Shown: in pieces, positions 1 through 11,533 of the stretch
How the letters are laid out: each line of letters begins with the position of its first letter
Position numbering within the stretch: the stretch's first letter is position 1
From: Sipunculus nudus
Taxonomy: Eukaryota; Annelida; Sipuncula; Golfingiida; Sipunculidae
DNA: 64,000 nucleotides
Assembly (NCBI GenBank): GCA_026874595.1
Contig: CM049312.1
Span: 55,493,429-55,557,428, forward strand
Direction of reading: 5' to 3'
Position numbers and translations under genes: made by a program
Notes under the pieces: generated by a model
Told to the model about the DNA's origin: nothing
Databases searched by the model: none
Seen by the model: only the letters and a program-made list of their open reading frames with translations

Positions 1-1489
1 GAAATGTATACAGTTGAAATATAGCTAATTAACAACATAAAACAGGGCAAACAAAGCCTGATCTCAAATTCTGCTGAAAATAATGAACAAATGTTTGTAT
101 TAAATCCTCATTTTTTTATCACATCAATTATTTTCTAGTTTAAGTTTATATTTCTATACATTTCCAATTTAACATATATATCTGAATATAAAAGTTGATT
201 CATAATTCTCAATTGCATCATCATAAATCTTAATCTTGTCAGATAACACCACATCATGCATACAAATGTTTATTAATTTTTCACCACAAATTTATATCTT
301 TTAAATCTGCAAAACAATAAATATCTAAAAATAATACTTGATTTAGATTTCACAATTTTTAATTGTGTCTTTATTTATCCATAATGTGCTTCATATTTTA
401 TAATAATTTAAGCATACTGATGGGTTCAATTATATTTGTTAAAATCATTTAAAAGAAAATTGATTTCTTTAAAAATGCTACATTACACAACATTGCATCT
501 TCTGGATTACACCTTGAATTATTTTTTCAAGGAAAGTCTTTGCATATTGGAGTGGAAACAGCATTACAATTAAGGAGATACAGTAAAAACAATAACAATT
601 ACTGCATAACACTTGGTGGGTTGGGTTTGGGGGGGGGGGTTTGGTTGGGATGGTGATATGAGAATAACTGTACACCTGTCACAGCAGGGGATCTCCCCCA
701 GTGACTGTAACAAATCAGAAACTCTGGCATAGCTGACTTCCAGTGACCTGGAGTGGGACCCTGCATCTGTAATCAAAGCAAGTGACTACACAAACCATTT
801 GAAAAGCTAAGAGAAAATGGCCCAGCTTAAATGAACCTCTGTAAATTATAGAATAATGGACATGAGCTAAAGCATATGGACTGTGTAATAAATGAAACCT
901 TTGGCCTGAAACCATTTAGTGATGCACCAAGGGAAAAAATGGGCCTATGGTAAGTGTCATATAAAAGTTCCATTTTATAAACAAATAATGTGTGAAGGTA
1001 ATTAAGTTTTCAAAAGTTAAATATATGGCTATATGAGTTAAAAATTAATCCCAAAAAGTTTGACCAATATTCCTAATTTTAAAACTAGGTTTAACAGTGT
1101 TATTCACACCCAGGCCCCGCCTACTTTAAGAGATATGAATGAAATGCTACCACATATTTATATCTTCTTAAATCTTGTCAGTTAGCACTTACATTGGGTC
1201 CTAATATTTTACCATATTTGAATATTAGGATTAAATTCCTGAAAATTTTTTTCTTTAAAAAAATCAAAATTGTCCAAGTCTCAACAAAAAGAATTTTTTT
1301 AACATAAAAATTATAAGCTTTGTCTTTTATATTAGTCCTGAGTATCGAAGCGGTGGGTCAGGGAGGGGTCTCTGTTGTTACTGTTCATCGCTGAAAAAAT
1401 GTGAAATTATAAGATTCATTTTTTTAGAGTACACATCTGTCAACAGAATGGGGTGGGGGTGGGGGGGGGGGAGAGAAAGGCTCCCTGTG
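1..1489. other. AT-rich non-coding sequence, no gene seen
   Basis: Low-complexity AT-rich sequence with poly-G runs near 630-640 and 1450-1471. It would lie in GIT intron 2 or beyond. I found no exon-like segment with splice sites and a recognisable protein. Confidence 0.6.
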
Positions 1490-3194
1490 GTATTATGCTG
1501 ACAGCCTGGTCAAGCTCAACAAGAGAGAGGGCTTGCCTGAGTGATGGGATTACATAATAGCCTGGGGAGCATTGAGAGTTGCACTGAATGACCTACAGTG
1601 ACCTCAGTGGACTGCTTGACAATGTGAGGGAATAAAACCAGAGCCTCCAAACACATTAAATAACTAGCCTAATTTTGCAGCTTTTATTTTCAAATTCAGA
1701 TTTTAACAGATTAAATCCTGATGTGTACATGCTGTGAAAATAACATCCACAGTACTTACAGGAAAAAATTGTGCCGTGGCCAAAGTTGGGCAAAATCTAA
1801 GGTACTGATTTTATATTTATGCTAATAACTTAAAAAAAATTCATTTTTCAGATCTAATTTTCAGTACACAATTGAATCTTGATTAAATGATGTTATATTC
1901 CTGATAAAACGTCTCAGCCATTCTTATTTTAAGTGAGTAAATATATATCCTGATTTTTTACAAGGTGCATTATGTAACTTCAACAAATTATGCAATACTG
2001 ACCGAAATTTTGGTATATACATAGGAAATGTATGGAAGAATATGAATATTTACAATTACATCTAACATTATGCCAATTTTTGGATTACCAGGTAAACAAA
2101 AGTAGGGTCATGATGCTAGAAAATACAAATACATTAAGGCTTCTAAAAAACTTCAATAGCTAGACTAATTTTTAAGCTTATACTTTCAAATTCAAAGTTC
2201 ATCAGATTAAATCCACATGTAAACTGGCTGTGAAAATTAAATCAAATGTACTTATAAGGAAAAAATGTGACATGGTCAAATTTAGGCAAAATTTAAGGTA
2301 CCAATTTTTTATTTTTGCTAATATTTTAAATTTAACAGATTTTGATCTAATTTTGGGTATACAATTTAATTTTGATTAATTAAAGATATATTACTGGAAA
2401 AAAGTCCAAAGCTTTAAAATGTTTTGTTTTAAGTGATCAAATATCTTTTACTGATTTTTTACAAAATGCATTATGTTTGAGCGCATAACTTTTTTTAAAT
2501 CACATAATACAGACCTAATTTCTGACATGTACATAGGAACTATATAGAGGAATATTTATGGTAAATATGAGAAAAAACAGGTGAGTGGTTGCGTAGTTAG
2601 GCTGTCCTGAAATGTGAAAATAGGTTTTTAATAAAAAAATTGAGGTTTTTCCTTAATTTCTCAAAGGAACAAAGTCGCAAAGACCCCGTTTTCAGCTTGG
2701 TAGGAGATCTTGGGGACATCTAACATTATGCCAACAATCTTCGGAGCATAGAGAGCTGCACTGAATGACCAACAGTGACCACAGTGGACTGCTTGACAAT
2801 GTAAGGGAATACAACAAGAGCCTCCAAAAAAATTCAATAACTAGCCTAATTTTGCAGCTTTTATTTTCAAATTTCAGACTTTAACATATTAAATCCTTAT
2901 ATGTACATGCTGTGAAAATTAGATCCACAGTACTTACAGGAAAAAAACGTGCCATGGTCAAAGTTGGGCAAAATTTAAGGTACCAATTTTTTATTTTTGT
3001 TAATATTTAAAAAAATTTTAAAGATTTTGATCTTATTTTGGGTATACAATTTAATTTTGATAAAATAAAGTTATATTACTGGAAAAAAAGTCCATAGCTT
3101 TAATATGTCCTGTGTTAAGTGATCAAATATCTTTCCTGATTTTTTACAAAATGCATTATGTTTGGGTCCATAACTTTTTTAAACTAGAATACGG

Positions 3195-3213
3195 GTAGTC
3201 GACAAGCGACTAC
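3195..3213 (-). other. Terminal hairpin of Helentron-like element 1
   Basis: Perfect 7-bp stem (GTAGTCG/CGACTAC) with a 5-base loop, seven bases inside the terminal CTAG. It is expected to act as the 3' terminator signal of rolling-circle transposition. Confidence 0.8.
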
Positions 3214-3292
3214 TTGTATCCGCCTAAATCAGAGTGGAACGGGTGAAGTGTTGCATATCAGCATGGATGTCTGCAGCCAAATTGTGTATGTA

Positions 3293-4573
3293 GGTTGCGC
3301 TACCTACCAAAAAATCCAGAAAGCCGTCCAAGTTGTATACATATGCAAAATTTAAGGCAGATAAGTCAAACCACTATATTGTATATGAGTGATTTTTGCC
3401 CTTGGCAGACAAACAGATGGACGCTGTTCAAAAAAGGGTTGCAGGTGGCGCCACCAGTTTAGCGTATGATAAAGAGCTTTGTGAGAACTATACACATGCA
3501 AAATTTTGGCCCAATTGGTCAAACGGTTCCCTAGATATGAGCTTGGATGTCTGCAGCGTAAACTTGATTGTAGGTGGCGCCACCTGTCATAAAATCAGAA
3601 AAGCTATCCAGGATGTATAAGCATGCAGAATTTCAGGTGAATTAGTCAAACCACTGCAGAGATATGAGTGATTTTAACCCAAGGCAGACGAACAGCTGGA
3701 CACTGTGCAAACATGGTTGCAGGTGGCGCCACCATTTTTTGTGTATGTTATAAAGCTCTCCAAGGGCTACATTTGTGCAAAAAAATTTTCCTGATCAATC
3801 AAACGGTTCCTGAGATATGAGCTTGGATGTCTGCAGCGTAAAAATGAATGTAGGTGGCGCCACCTGTCATAAAATCAGAAAAGCTATCCAGGATGTATAC
3901 GCATGCCAAATTTCAGGTGAATTAGTCAAGTCACTGCAGAGATATGAGTGATTTTAACCCAAGGCAGACAAACAGATGGACACTGTACAAACATGGTTTC
4001 AGGTAGCGGCACCATTTTTGGTGTATGTTATAAAGCTCTCCAAGGGCTACATTTGTGCAAAAGAATTTTCCTGATCGGTCAAACGGTTCCCGAGATATGA
4101 GCTTGGATGTCTGCAGCGTAAACGTGAATGTAGATGGCGCCACCTGTCATAAAATCAGATAAGCTATTCAGGATGTATACGCATGCCAAATTTCAGGTGA
4201 ATTAGTCAAGTCACTGCAGAGATATGAGTGATTTTAACCCAAGGCAGACGAACAGATGGACACTGTGCAAACATGGTTGCAGGTGGCGCCACCATTTTTG
4301 GTGTATGTTATAAAGCTCTCCGAGGGCTACATTTGTGCAAAAGAATTTTCCTGATCGGTCAAACGGTTCCGGAGATATGAGCTTGGATGTCTGCAGCGTC
4401 AACGTGAATGTAGGTGGCGCCACCTGTCATAAAATCAGAAAAGCTATCCAGGATGTTTGCGCATGCCGAATTTCAGGTGAATTAGTCAAGTCACTGCAGA
4501 GATATGAGTGATTTTAACCCAAGGCAGACGAACAGATGGACACTGTGCAAACATGGTTGCAGGTGGCGCCACC
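3293..4573. repeat. 280-bp dimeric tandem repeat with GGTGGCGCCACC palindrome
   Basis: About 4.5 copies of a 280-bp unit made of two unequal related monomers. Each monomer carries GGTGGCGCCACC or a close variant. Palindrome starts are 3293 (degenerate), 3444, 3573, 3722, 3853, 4002 (degenerate), 4133 (one change), 4282, 4413 and 4562. From 3444 on, the spacing alternates 129-131 and 149 bp. Short open frames across it, offset by exactly 280 bp, are by-products of the repeat and not genes. Confidence 0.9.
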
Positions 4574-4824
4574 ATTTTTGGTGTATGTTATAAAGCTCTC
4601 CGAGGGCTACATTTGTGCAAAAAAATTTTCCTGATCGGTCAAACGGTACCCGAGATATGTGGGTTTATGTGTGGAAACAGACGCACAAACGGACGCAGAG
4701 CGCAGAGGAAAGGTCAGAGGTCAAAACAAAATCGGGGCGCAGCAGTTCACATGTGACCCGAACATAATCCCGGGTTTCGGAAAATTCCGCCCAGCGGTTA
4801 CGGAGGAGTTCTCCGGACACCTAC

Positions 4825-4868
<44 letters not shown>

Positions 4869-4878
4869 TGCGGCGGCG
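4825..4878. repeat. (CGG)n microsatellite inside Helentron-like element 1
   Basis: CGG repeat with a single CTG interruption, about 18 units. It lies next to the 5' (minus-strand) end of the element. The second element carries a shorter CGG tract at the same relative position, so the tract belongs to the element architecture. Confidence 0.95.
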
Positions 4879-5206
4879 ACCAGCTGAAAACATAGTATCC
4901 GCAAAACTCTGTTTTGGCGGATACAATTATATAATACAGACCTAATTTCTGGCATGTACATAGGAACTATATAGAGAAATATTTATGGTAAATATGAGGA
5001 AAAACAGATGAGCGGTTTCAATATAAGCCAGTCCTAAAGTGTGAAAATAGGTTTTTAATAAAAAATTGAGGTTTTTCCTAAATTTCTCAAAGGAATGAAG
5101 TCGCAAAGACCCAGTTTTCGGCTTGGTAGGAGATCTTGGGGACATCTAACATTATGCCGAATTTTGGATTCCTAGGTCTTACGGTTTCAAAACGTGCCAC
5201 ATCTAC

Positions 5207-5296
5207 GGACGGACGGACGGACGGACAGACGGACGGACGACGGACAATGGACCACGACTATATCTCAGATGACTTATAGTCAACTGAGCTAATAAG
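5207..5296. repeat. Family A end: (GGAC)n plus terminal hairpin, copy 1
   Basis: A GGAC/GGACAGAC tract, then ACCACGACTAT, then a hairpin with arms CTCAG-A-TGACT and AGTCA-A-CTGAG around TAT, ending GAGCTAA. The same end occurs at 10721-10799 and 10941-11017. It resembles the tetranucleotide-plus-hairpin ends of bivalve pearl-type elements. Confidence 0.8.
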
Positions 5297-6229
5297 CTGT
5301 ATTATGAGTTGTTGTTGTTTAGCTTATGTATGATTTTGATAGTACCTTTGGAGACAGGGAAGAGGATTGATTTCATTTATTTTATTAACAAATGGAGTAC
5401 TACTGTCACACAGATTTAGATTTGGCCATATAACTTATAGGCAGAACATATAATATATGAGTTTAACTATTTATTAAAAAAAATTACAAATATTGTCCCA
5501 AATATAATTTTTATTAAATATAATAAGAGAATCATAATTTTTAAAAATGAAATATAACTGAATTGATTTTTAAAATAATATTTAAGAATATATTCATGAA
5601 TGCATTCATGAATACATTTTGAAAGTATTTGCACTGGTATTCATATACTTTCATTTTTACCTGAATTCCCATTCTTTATGCAAGAAATTTTATCATGGAG
5701 TACATATTCATATTCGTATTTAAATACAATTGCACAGTTTTCACCAAACAATGATGTTGAGAATCCAGAATATACAAAATACACACCTTTAAATAATGAT
5801 CATAAGTACCTGGTTTTATGGCTTTTATTTATATTTAAAACAATAAATGTAATATATTCATTTTGGACTAATTTCACATCAATGTACACACTAGACACAG
5901 TAGGAATCTAGATTACTATTATCAACTGCATCTTTGTCTATCATTAATTTCCTTCATATGATCCTTAATGATTAGTAATGAATAAAATGATTTACCTTTT
6001 TATCATTAAAATTGAACTGAAAAATACTATAGGTGACTGCATGGTGTTATTTGGAATACATGACATTATATCCATCGATACAAGATTCTTATATCATCAG
6101 TAACTGCAAGTTAATTTCCTGTTATTATAAACTAACAAATTCCTTTTCTTTTTTTCTTTAATTTGTTATTAAAAACCAATAAAAATTTATTAATTTATTG
6201 TTTATTGTTATGTTGTTGGTTAAAACTAC
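5297..6229. other. AT-rich spacer, no gene seen
   Basis: Very AT-rich unique-looking sequence with an imperfect palindrome around 5590-5620 (TATTCATGAATGCATTCATGAATA). No exon recognised. Confidence 0.55.
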
Positions 6230-7580
6230 TAGATGAGTTGGGTTGGACACCTGGATCAACTGTGGCTGGCCATAAGCTGCCAGGCTCCCCCAGTGTATGC
6301 CTCGCCTCAAGCATGCATAATTTGCTGAAAGTTCAACAAAGTCAACATACATGTGACTCAAGAGGGGTCGGAGAGAGTCAAGGTCTGACATGGTCTCATA
6401 AAAACATTAATAAAAGCTACAATTTTTGGCCAATTTCTTTCAGCTTTCTAAACTAACAAGCTGAAATCCTTATGTGTGCATGATATGAAAATTATATCAA
6501 CACTGCTCACAGGAAACAAACGTGCCATGGTCAAAGTTGGGCAAAATTTAAGGTACTAATTTTATATTTATACTAATAAATTATAAAATTTGAAAAATTC
6601 AGAACTAATTTTGGGTATTCAATTGAATCTTGATTAAATTATGTTACATCCCTGACAAAAAATCTCTAGCTTCAGCAATCCTCTTGTTAAGGGAGTAAAT
6701 ATATTTCTTGATTTTTTACAAAGTGCATTATGTTTGGGCCCATAACTTAAAACAATTACGCAATACTGACATCATTTCTGGCATGTGCATAGAGAATCTA
6801 TAGAAAAATATGTATATAATATATGATTAAAGTCAGATCAGTGGTTTTGAAATTAGGCAGTTTTGAAGTGTAACAATTGGTTTTTAATGGAAAAATGAAT
6901 TTTTTAATTAATATCTCAAAGGTATATAGTCCTAGTGACCAAATTCTTGGCATGGTAGGGGATTTTTGAGACATCTAATTGTATGCCAAATTTTAGGAAC
7001 TGAGAGCTGAACCTGGGGAGCTGAGCTCTTTCAAACTGCATGACACTTGCTTGATGTAAACTTGATGTGACATGGTGCTTGAAAACTTGAATAAAATCTA
7101 CAGTTTTTGATCAACTGGTTTCAAATTTTTTGTGTTAACAGACAAAATGCTAACAAAAACATTCTGTGAAATTAAATCCACAGTACTTACATGAAAAAAA
7201 ACGTGCCATGGTCAAAGTTGGGCAAAATTTAAGGTACAAATTTTTTATTTTTGTTAATATTTTAAAAAATTAAAAAGATTTTGATCTAATTTTGGGTATA
7301 CAATTTAATTTTGATTAATTTAAGTTATATTACTGGAAAAAAAGTCCATAGCTTTAACAAGTTTTGTGTTAAGTGATCAAATATCTTTCCTATTTTTTTA
7401 CAAAATGCATTATGTTTGGGCTCATAACTTTTTTAAATTATATAATACAGACATAATTTCTGGCATGTACATAGGAACTATATAGAGGAATATTTATGGT
7501 AAATATGAGGAAAAACAGATGAGTGGTTTTGATATTAAGCAGTCCTGAAGTGTGAAAATAGGTTTATAATAAAAAAACAA
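6230..7580. repeat. Repeat family A, block 2
   Basis: Two further units, about 6400-7000 and 7085-7575, with the same landmark strings as block 1. The second unit preserves the uninterrupted ACTTTTTTAAATTATATAATAC site that shows where Helentron-like element 1 inserted in block 1. It stops in a run of A followed by CAAGGGACCCATGGGTCACG, a different repeat type. Confidence 0.8.
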
Positions 7581-9249
7581 GGGACCCATGGGTCACGGCG
7601 CTCAGCTGATCATGATTGGACTATGAATGTTTCTCCACTGTGATGCTATATCGAGTTGATAAAGCTTATGAATATCATGGACATGTTGGGCTATTATAAA
7701 GGAATGTAATGTAATATGTGAGTAAATGATAAATGAAATTACCTGACTGATGGATTAATAGAGTCAAATATAGTGGTTTATTTTTTATTTATTTAGGAGG
7801 GGTTGAAAATTGTGATATATTTGAGCAAATATGAATGCAATGACAGCAGTAATAAGTAATAGTAGAATGATGATAAGGCTATTTGTTGAAAGATCTAAAG
7901 TGTATGGTAGTCTGCAAGCTTTCAATTTGACAGATATGATGTTATGATTAACTATGCTGATGAAGTGATTTATGAATTTGTGACTGTATGACACAATATC
8001 TCTTTAGTCTTGACAAGGTACATTATTGTGATGCCCACTACGTCTACATATTACACAATACTGACATAATTTCTGGCATGTACATAGGTACCTATGGACG
8101 AATAGTTATACAAAATATTAAAGTATGAATATATCTGTCTCATCTTGTTCTTGCTTACTGAGGCTGACTTTGGGATGGGGTTCGGAGAAGGGAAAAGTGA
8201 GGGCAGCACGAAGGTGGATGTAGAAATATTCTATTGTAATGTTTTTCATTTATATAAGAATATGAAAAGCTAAGAGGAAAGGGGCCCTCCTACTTGGTTA
8301 TAGTAAAGTTCTAAATATATGATTGCAAAATAATACTCTGACAAGACTGTCATGAAGAAAAACAGTAAAAGTTTTTTGATACTGTGATGCATATGAAAAT
8401 TTACAGATGGACTGGCAAGTTGACAGAATGGACTAATACCTTTATTTCACTTTCAAGGGAATAATGCATTTAAGTTTATATATAATCCTATTTTTTTAAG
8501 CATATCCACTTTTTCCATTAAGAAGTTTTTATCTGAATCATTTTTTTATTTACAGGTTTTATAAATTTTTAATAAAAAACCTGAAAATATAAGTTAAAAT
8601 ATTAGAATTGTTGCAAAAGTTGCAATCATTATATATACAGAGTAAAAAACTGAAACTATAAGTTAAAATATTAGAATTGTTGGAAAAGTTGCAATCATCA
8701 TATATCCAGATTGCAGCTCATATTGGGTCATATTATGCATACACATATATTTTATTATTTTTAAATCATAAATGTTTAAACTGAATTTAAAAGAAAATAA
8801 TGCCACAACATGGCATCTACAAGAATATTCCTTGAATCACTATTAAAAAGTTTTGCACATTGGAGTTTTCAGTATATGCTTAATTTTATTCACCAAAATA
8901 AAATAAAAGATTTAGTAAATTTGATAAAATAAGACATTACAAATAAAGTATACATACTGTTGGTTGAATGAGGGACAAACCATATCACTGTGCTAATTAC
9001 TATCCCAGTTTTAATTTATTACTGGAATTAATAGTCAATTTCACACCTGGTGAAGTTTTTACTCCTCTGAAGTAAGGAATTACTTATCTCATGAACATCC
9101 ACACTTTCATAGCAATACACCACCTTGTGGACACAATTAAATGTACACTTTAATCACTGTAACCCTGGTGGTACAATACAAAATCTAAAATGTAGCATAG
9201 CCTAGAATAAGAATGAATCAAATACAGAAAATAATAACATTCATCTAGT
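7581..9249. other. Mixed spacer with repeat fragments
   Basis: Starts with a fragment carrying the palindrome GACCCATGGGTC, then AT-rich sequence with a short family A fragment near 8050-8110 (GGCATGTACATAGG) and a 70-bp direct duplication. No gene recognised. Confidence 0.5.
8565..8707. repeat. Two-copy direct repeat, about 73-bp period
   Basis: AAGTTAAAATATTAGAATTG followed by TTG(C/G)AAAAGTTGCAATCAT occurs twice in tandem with few differences, indicating a recent local duplication. Confidence 0.9.
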
Positions 9250-10720
9250 TTATGCACCATCTGGGGGGTAGTGCAGGGCAGAGGGGAAGCCTGCTGGTAG
9301 TGGCCAAGCTGACCCAAGGCAAGCTGCCTGGGGTGGGTTACATAATGCAAGTGAAGGCTGTACTACTAGGTGGGCTAGATGTAAACAACACTTGACATGG
9401 TGTATGAAAACATGAATAAAAGCTATTCTTTCCAATCAATTTCTTTGAAATTTCATATTTTAAAAGATTAAATCCGTATGTATATATGCTGTGAAAATTA
9501 AATCAACAGTGCCAAAGTTGGACAAAATTTAAGGTATTGATTTTTTATTTATGCTAATAACTTGAAAAATTTCCAAAATTCAGATCTAATTTTGGGTAAA
9601 CAATTGAATCTTGATTAAATAAAGTTATATTCCTGAAAAAAGTCTTTAGGTTCAGCAATTCTCATGTTAGGTGAGTAAATATATTTCCTGATTTTTAAAA
9701 AAAATGCATTATGTTTTGGCCCATAACTTCAAAATAATACCCAATACTGACCTAATTTTTGGTATGTTCATAGAAAACGTATGAAAGAATGTGAATACTA
9801 AATACAATCAAAAACAGATCAGTGGTTTTGATATTAGGCAGCCTTGAAGTGTAACAATGGCTTTTTTTATGGAAAACACAGTTTTTTTTCCTTAATATCT
9901 CGAAGGAACGAAGTCCTAATGACCAAATTTTTGGTATGGTAGGAGATTTTGGGGACATCTAAAATTATGCCAACAGCCTGGGGAGCATAGAGATGTGCAC
10001 TGAATGACCTACAGTCATGAAAGGGGACTGCTTGACAATGCAAGGGAATACAACAAGAGCCTCCAAAAATATTCAATAACTAGCCTAATTTTGCAGCTTT
10101 TATTTTCAAATTTCAGATTTTAACAGATTAAATCCTTATGTATACATGCTGTGAAAATTAAATCCACAGTACCTACAGGAAAAAAACGTGCCGTGGCCAA
10201 AGTTGGGCAAAATTTAAGGTACCAATTTTATATTTTTGCCAATATTTAAAAAAATTTAACAGATTTTGATCTAATTATTGGTACATACAATTAAATTTTG
10301 ATTAATTAAAGTTGTATTACTGGAAAGAAGTCCCTACCTTTTACACTTTTGCTCTTAAGTGACCAAATATCTTCCTGATTTGTTTACATAGTCTATTATG
10401 TTTGGGCCTATAACTTTTTCAAATTATATAATACTGACTTAATATCTGGCATGTACATAGAAACTATATAGAGGAATATTTATGGTAAATATGAAGAAAA
10501 GCAGATGAGTGGTTTTGATATTAGGCAGTCCTGAAGTGTGAAAATAGATTTCTAATAAAAAATTGAGGTTTTTCCTTAATATCTCGAAGGAACGAAGTCC
10601 TATTGACCCAATTTTTGGCGTGGTAGGAGATTTTTGGGATATCTTACTGTATGCCGAATTTCAGATTCGTAGGTCCAAAGGTGTCGAAACGTGCCAGTCT
10701 TAGGGATGGACATCCAGATG

Positions 10721-10752
<32 letters not shown>

Positions 10753-10768
10753 GACGGACCACGACTAT

Positions 10769-10797
10769 AGCTCAGATGACTTATAGTCAGCTGAGCT
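10769..10797. other. Family A terminal hairpin, copy 2
   Basis: AGCTCAG-A-TGACT / AGTCA-G-CTGAGCT around a TAT loop: 12 paired bases per arm with one A-G mismatch, directly after a (GGAC)n tract. Confidence 0.85.
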
Positions 10798-10984
10798 AAT
10801 GAGGTTTTTCCTTAATTTCTCAAAGGAACAAAGTCACAAAGACCCAGTTTTCGGCTTGATAGGAGATCTTGGGGACATCTAACATTATGCGGAATTTTGG
10901 ATTCCTAGGTCTTACGGTTTCAAAACGTGCCACATCTACAGACGGACGGACAGACGGACGGACGACGGACAATGGTCCACGACT

Positions 10985-11017
10985 TTAGCTCAGATGACTT
11001 ATAGTCAGCTGAGCTAA
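10985..11017. other. Family A terminal hairpin, copy 3
   Basis: TTAGCTCAG...CTGAGCTAA: the same hairpin as at 10769-10797, about 218 bp further on, again after (GGAC)n (10941-10970). Confidence 0.85.
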
Positions 11018-11018
11018 A

Positions 11019-11399
11019 AAGGACCTTTGTGTTCTTGAATACAATCAATAATATTTGTAAGACAAAAATTTATGTAGGGCTATTAAAAGCTAGATGATAC
11101 TTGCCTGACTGGGCAAGTACTTTCAAAAGTAAATGTCGAGCCCTGGGTATATCAAAATGATGGTCCAAACTCATTCTGTAAATGCTTAAGCTTGCTTTCA
11201 TGATTACTGAAAATGTATAAATATTTTATTACACAATGTGACAGGCAAATACAAATTTCACAGTTGATGTATAAAAGATAAATTATCTTATCAAAAGATG
11301 CTGAACAAATAAACGGCAAATGAATGAAAATTCTTCTTAAATTTTTTGTAAAATGAAATAATCATTCCACTATCCATCAAATATAGTTTTTGTACTTAC
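11019..11399. other. GIT intron 2, 5' part
   Basis: Directly 3' of the GIT exon 2 donor. AT-rich, with a short fragment near 11090-11146 (ACTTGCCTGACTGGGCAAGT...TCGAGCCCTG) that resembles the end of the MITE at 23973-24205. Confidence 0.6.
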
Positions 11400-11533
11400 A
11401 TTTAATTGTGCAGGGTTCCATTGTCCTTTGCGGAGTGATTTAACTTGTGAGATGTGTCGTCCTAGACTACGGTGGATACTACAGCACTCATCACATATGA
11501 ACACACCACGGTTAACACTCGCCCAGTTTGCAT
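11400..11533 (-). CDS. GIT: GIT-family ArfGAP, second coding exon (zinc finger and arginine finger)
   Basis: Second coding exon of the GIT gene, residues 21 (split codon) to 65. The minus-strand acceptor is TTTTCAG ending at 11534; the donor GTAAGT follows at 11399-11394, phase 0. Visible motifs: WASVNRGVF, then CDECCSIHRSLGRHIS. The second Cys pair is Cys34 and Cys37, giving C-x2-C-x16-C-x2-C with exon 1, followed four residues later by Arg42, the arginine finger essential for Arf GTP hydrolysis. HRSLGRHIS and VKSLRKGQWNPAQL are much closer to GIT (the Drosophila form has VKSLRQGNW) than to ASAP, ACAP, ADAP or SMAP ArfGAPs, where this stretch differs. Nothing key is missing. The next expected exon (GANSIWEH motif, then ankyrin repeats, Spa2-homology and paxillin-binding domains) was not found between 1 and 11399, so the rest of the gene should lie to the left of the window. 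Confidence 0.95.

Larger units (their letters stand above)
3184..4926 (-). mobile_element. Helitron2/Helentron-like non-autonomous element, copy 1
   Basis: Its limits can be read directly: the host repeat runs TTTTTTAAA | TTATATAATACAG in the empty paralogue at 7429-7449, and here the two halves flank this element. Read on the minus strand it begins TTGTATCCGCC (4926-4916). It ends with the inverted copy GGCGGATACAA (3224-3214), a perfect 7-bp-stem hairpin GTAGTCG-CTTGT-CGACTAC (3213-3195), seven bases, and CTAG (3187-3184). Asymmetric inverted repeats plus a hairpin just before the 3' end are the signature of Helitron2/Helentron elements. CTAG matches the classical Helitron CTRR end, but the 5' end is TT rather than TC. 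No Rep/helicase ORF is present, so it is non-autonomous. Inside are a 280-bp tandem repeat, a GC-rich unique part and a (CGG)n tract. Confidence 0.85.
1490..5296. repeat. Repeat family A, block 1 (interrupted by a Helentron-like element)
   Basis: At least three tandem copies (about 1490-2110, 2120-2740, 2745-5296) of a degenerate unit. Diagnostic pieces are GAGCCTCCAAA..TTCAATAACTAGCCTAA, GTCAAAGTTGGGCAAAATTT, GGCATGTACATAGGAACTAT and TTTCTCAAAGGAACGAAGTC. The last copy is split at 3183/4927 by the element at 3184-4926. The block finishes with a (GGAC)n tract (5207-5243) and a hairpin (5262-5290). The same units return in two later blocks, so this is a dispersed family with internal tandem growth, not a single local duplication. 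Confidence 0.85.
9250..11018. repeat. Repeat family A, block 3, with two successive ends
   Basis: Two full units (about 9400-9970, 10040-10800) followed by an extra copy of only the terminal 220 bp (10799-11017). Both the full unit and the extra piece finish in (GGAC)n, ACCACGACT or CCACGACT and the same hairpin. Confidence 0.85.

Noticed and set aside
3396-4895. Several open frames of 70-80 codons within Helentron-like element 1
   Set aside because: Two of them are identical in all but a few residues and offset by exactly 280 bp, the repeat period; none resembles Rep or helicase.
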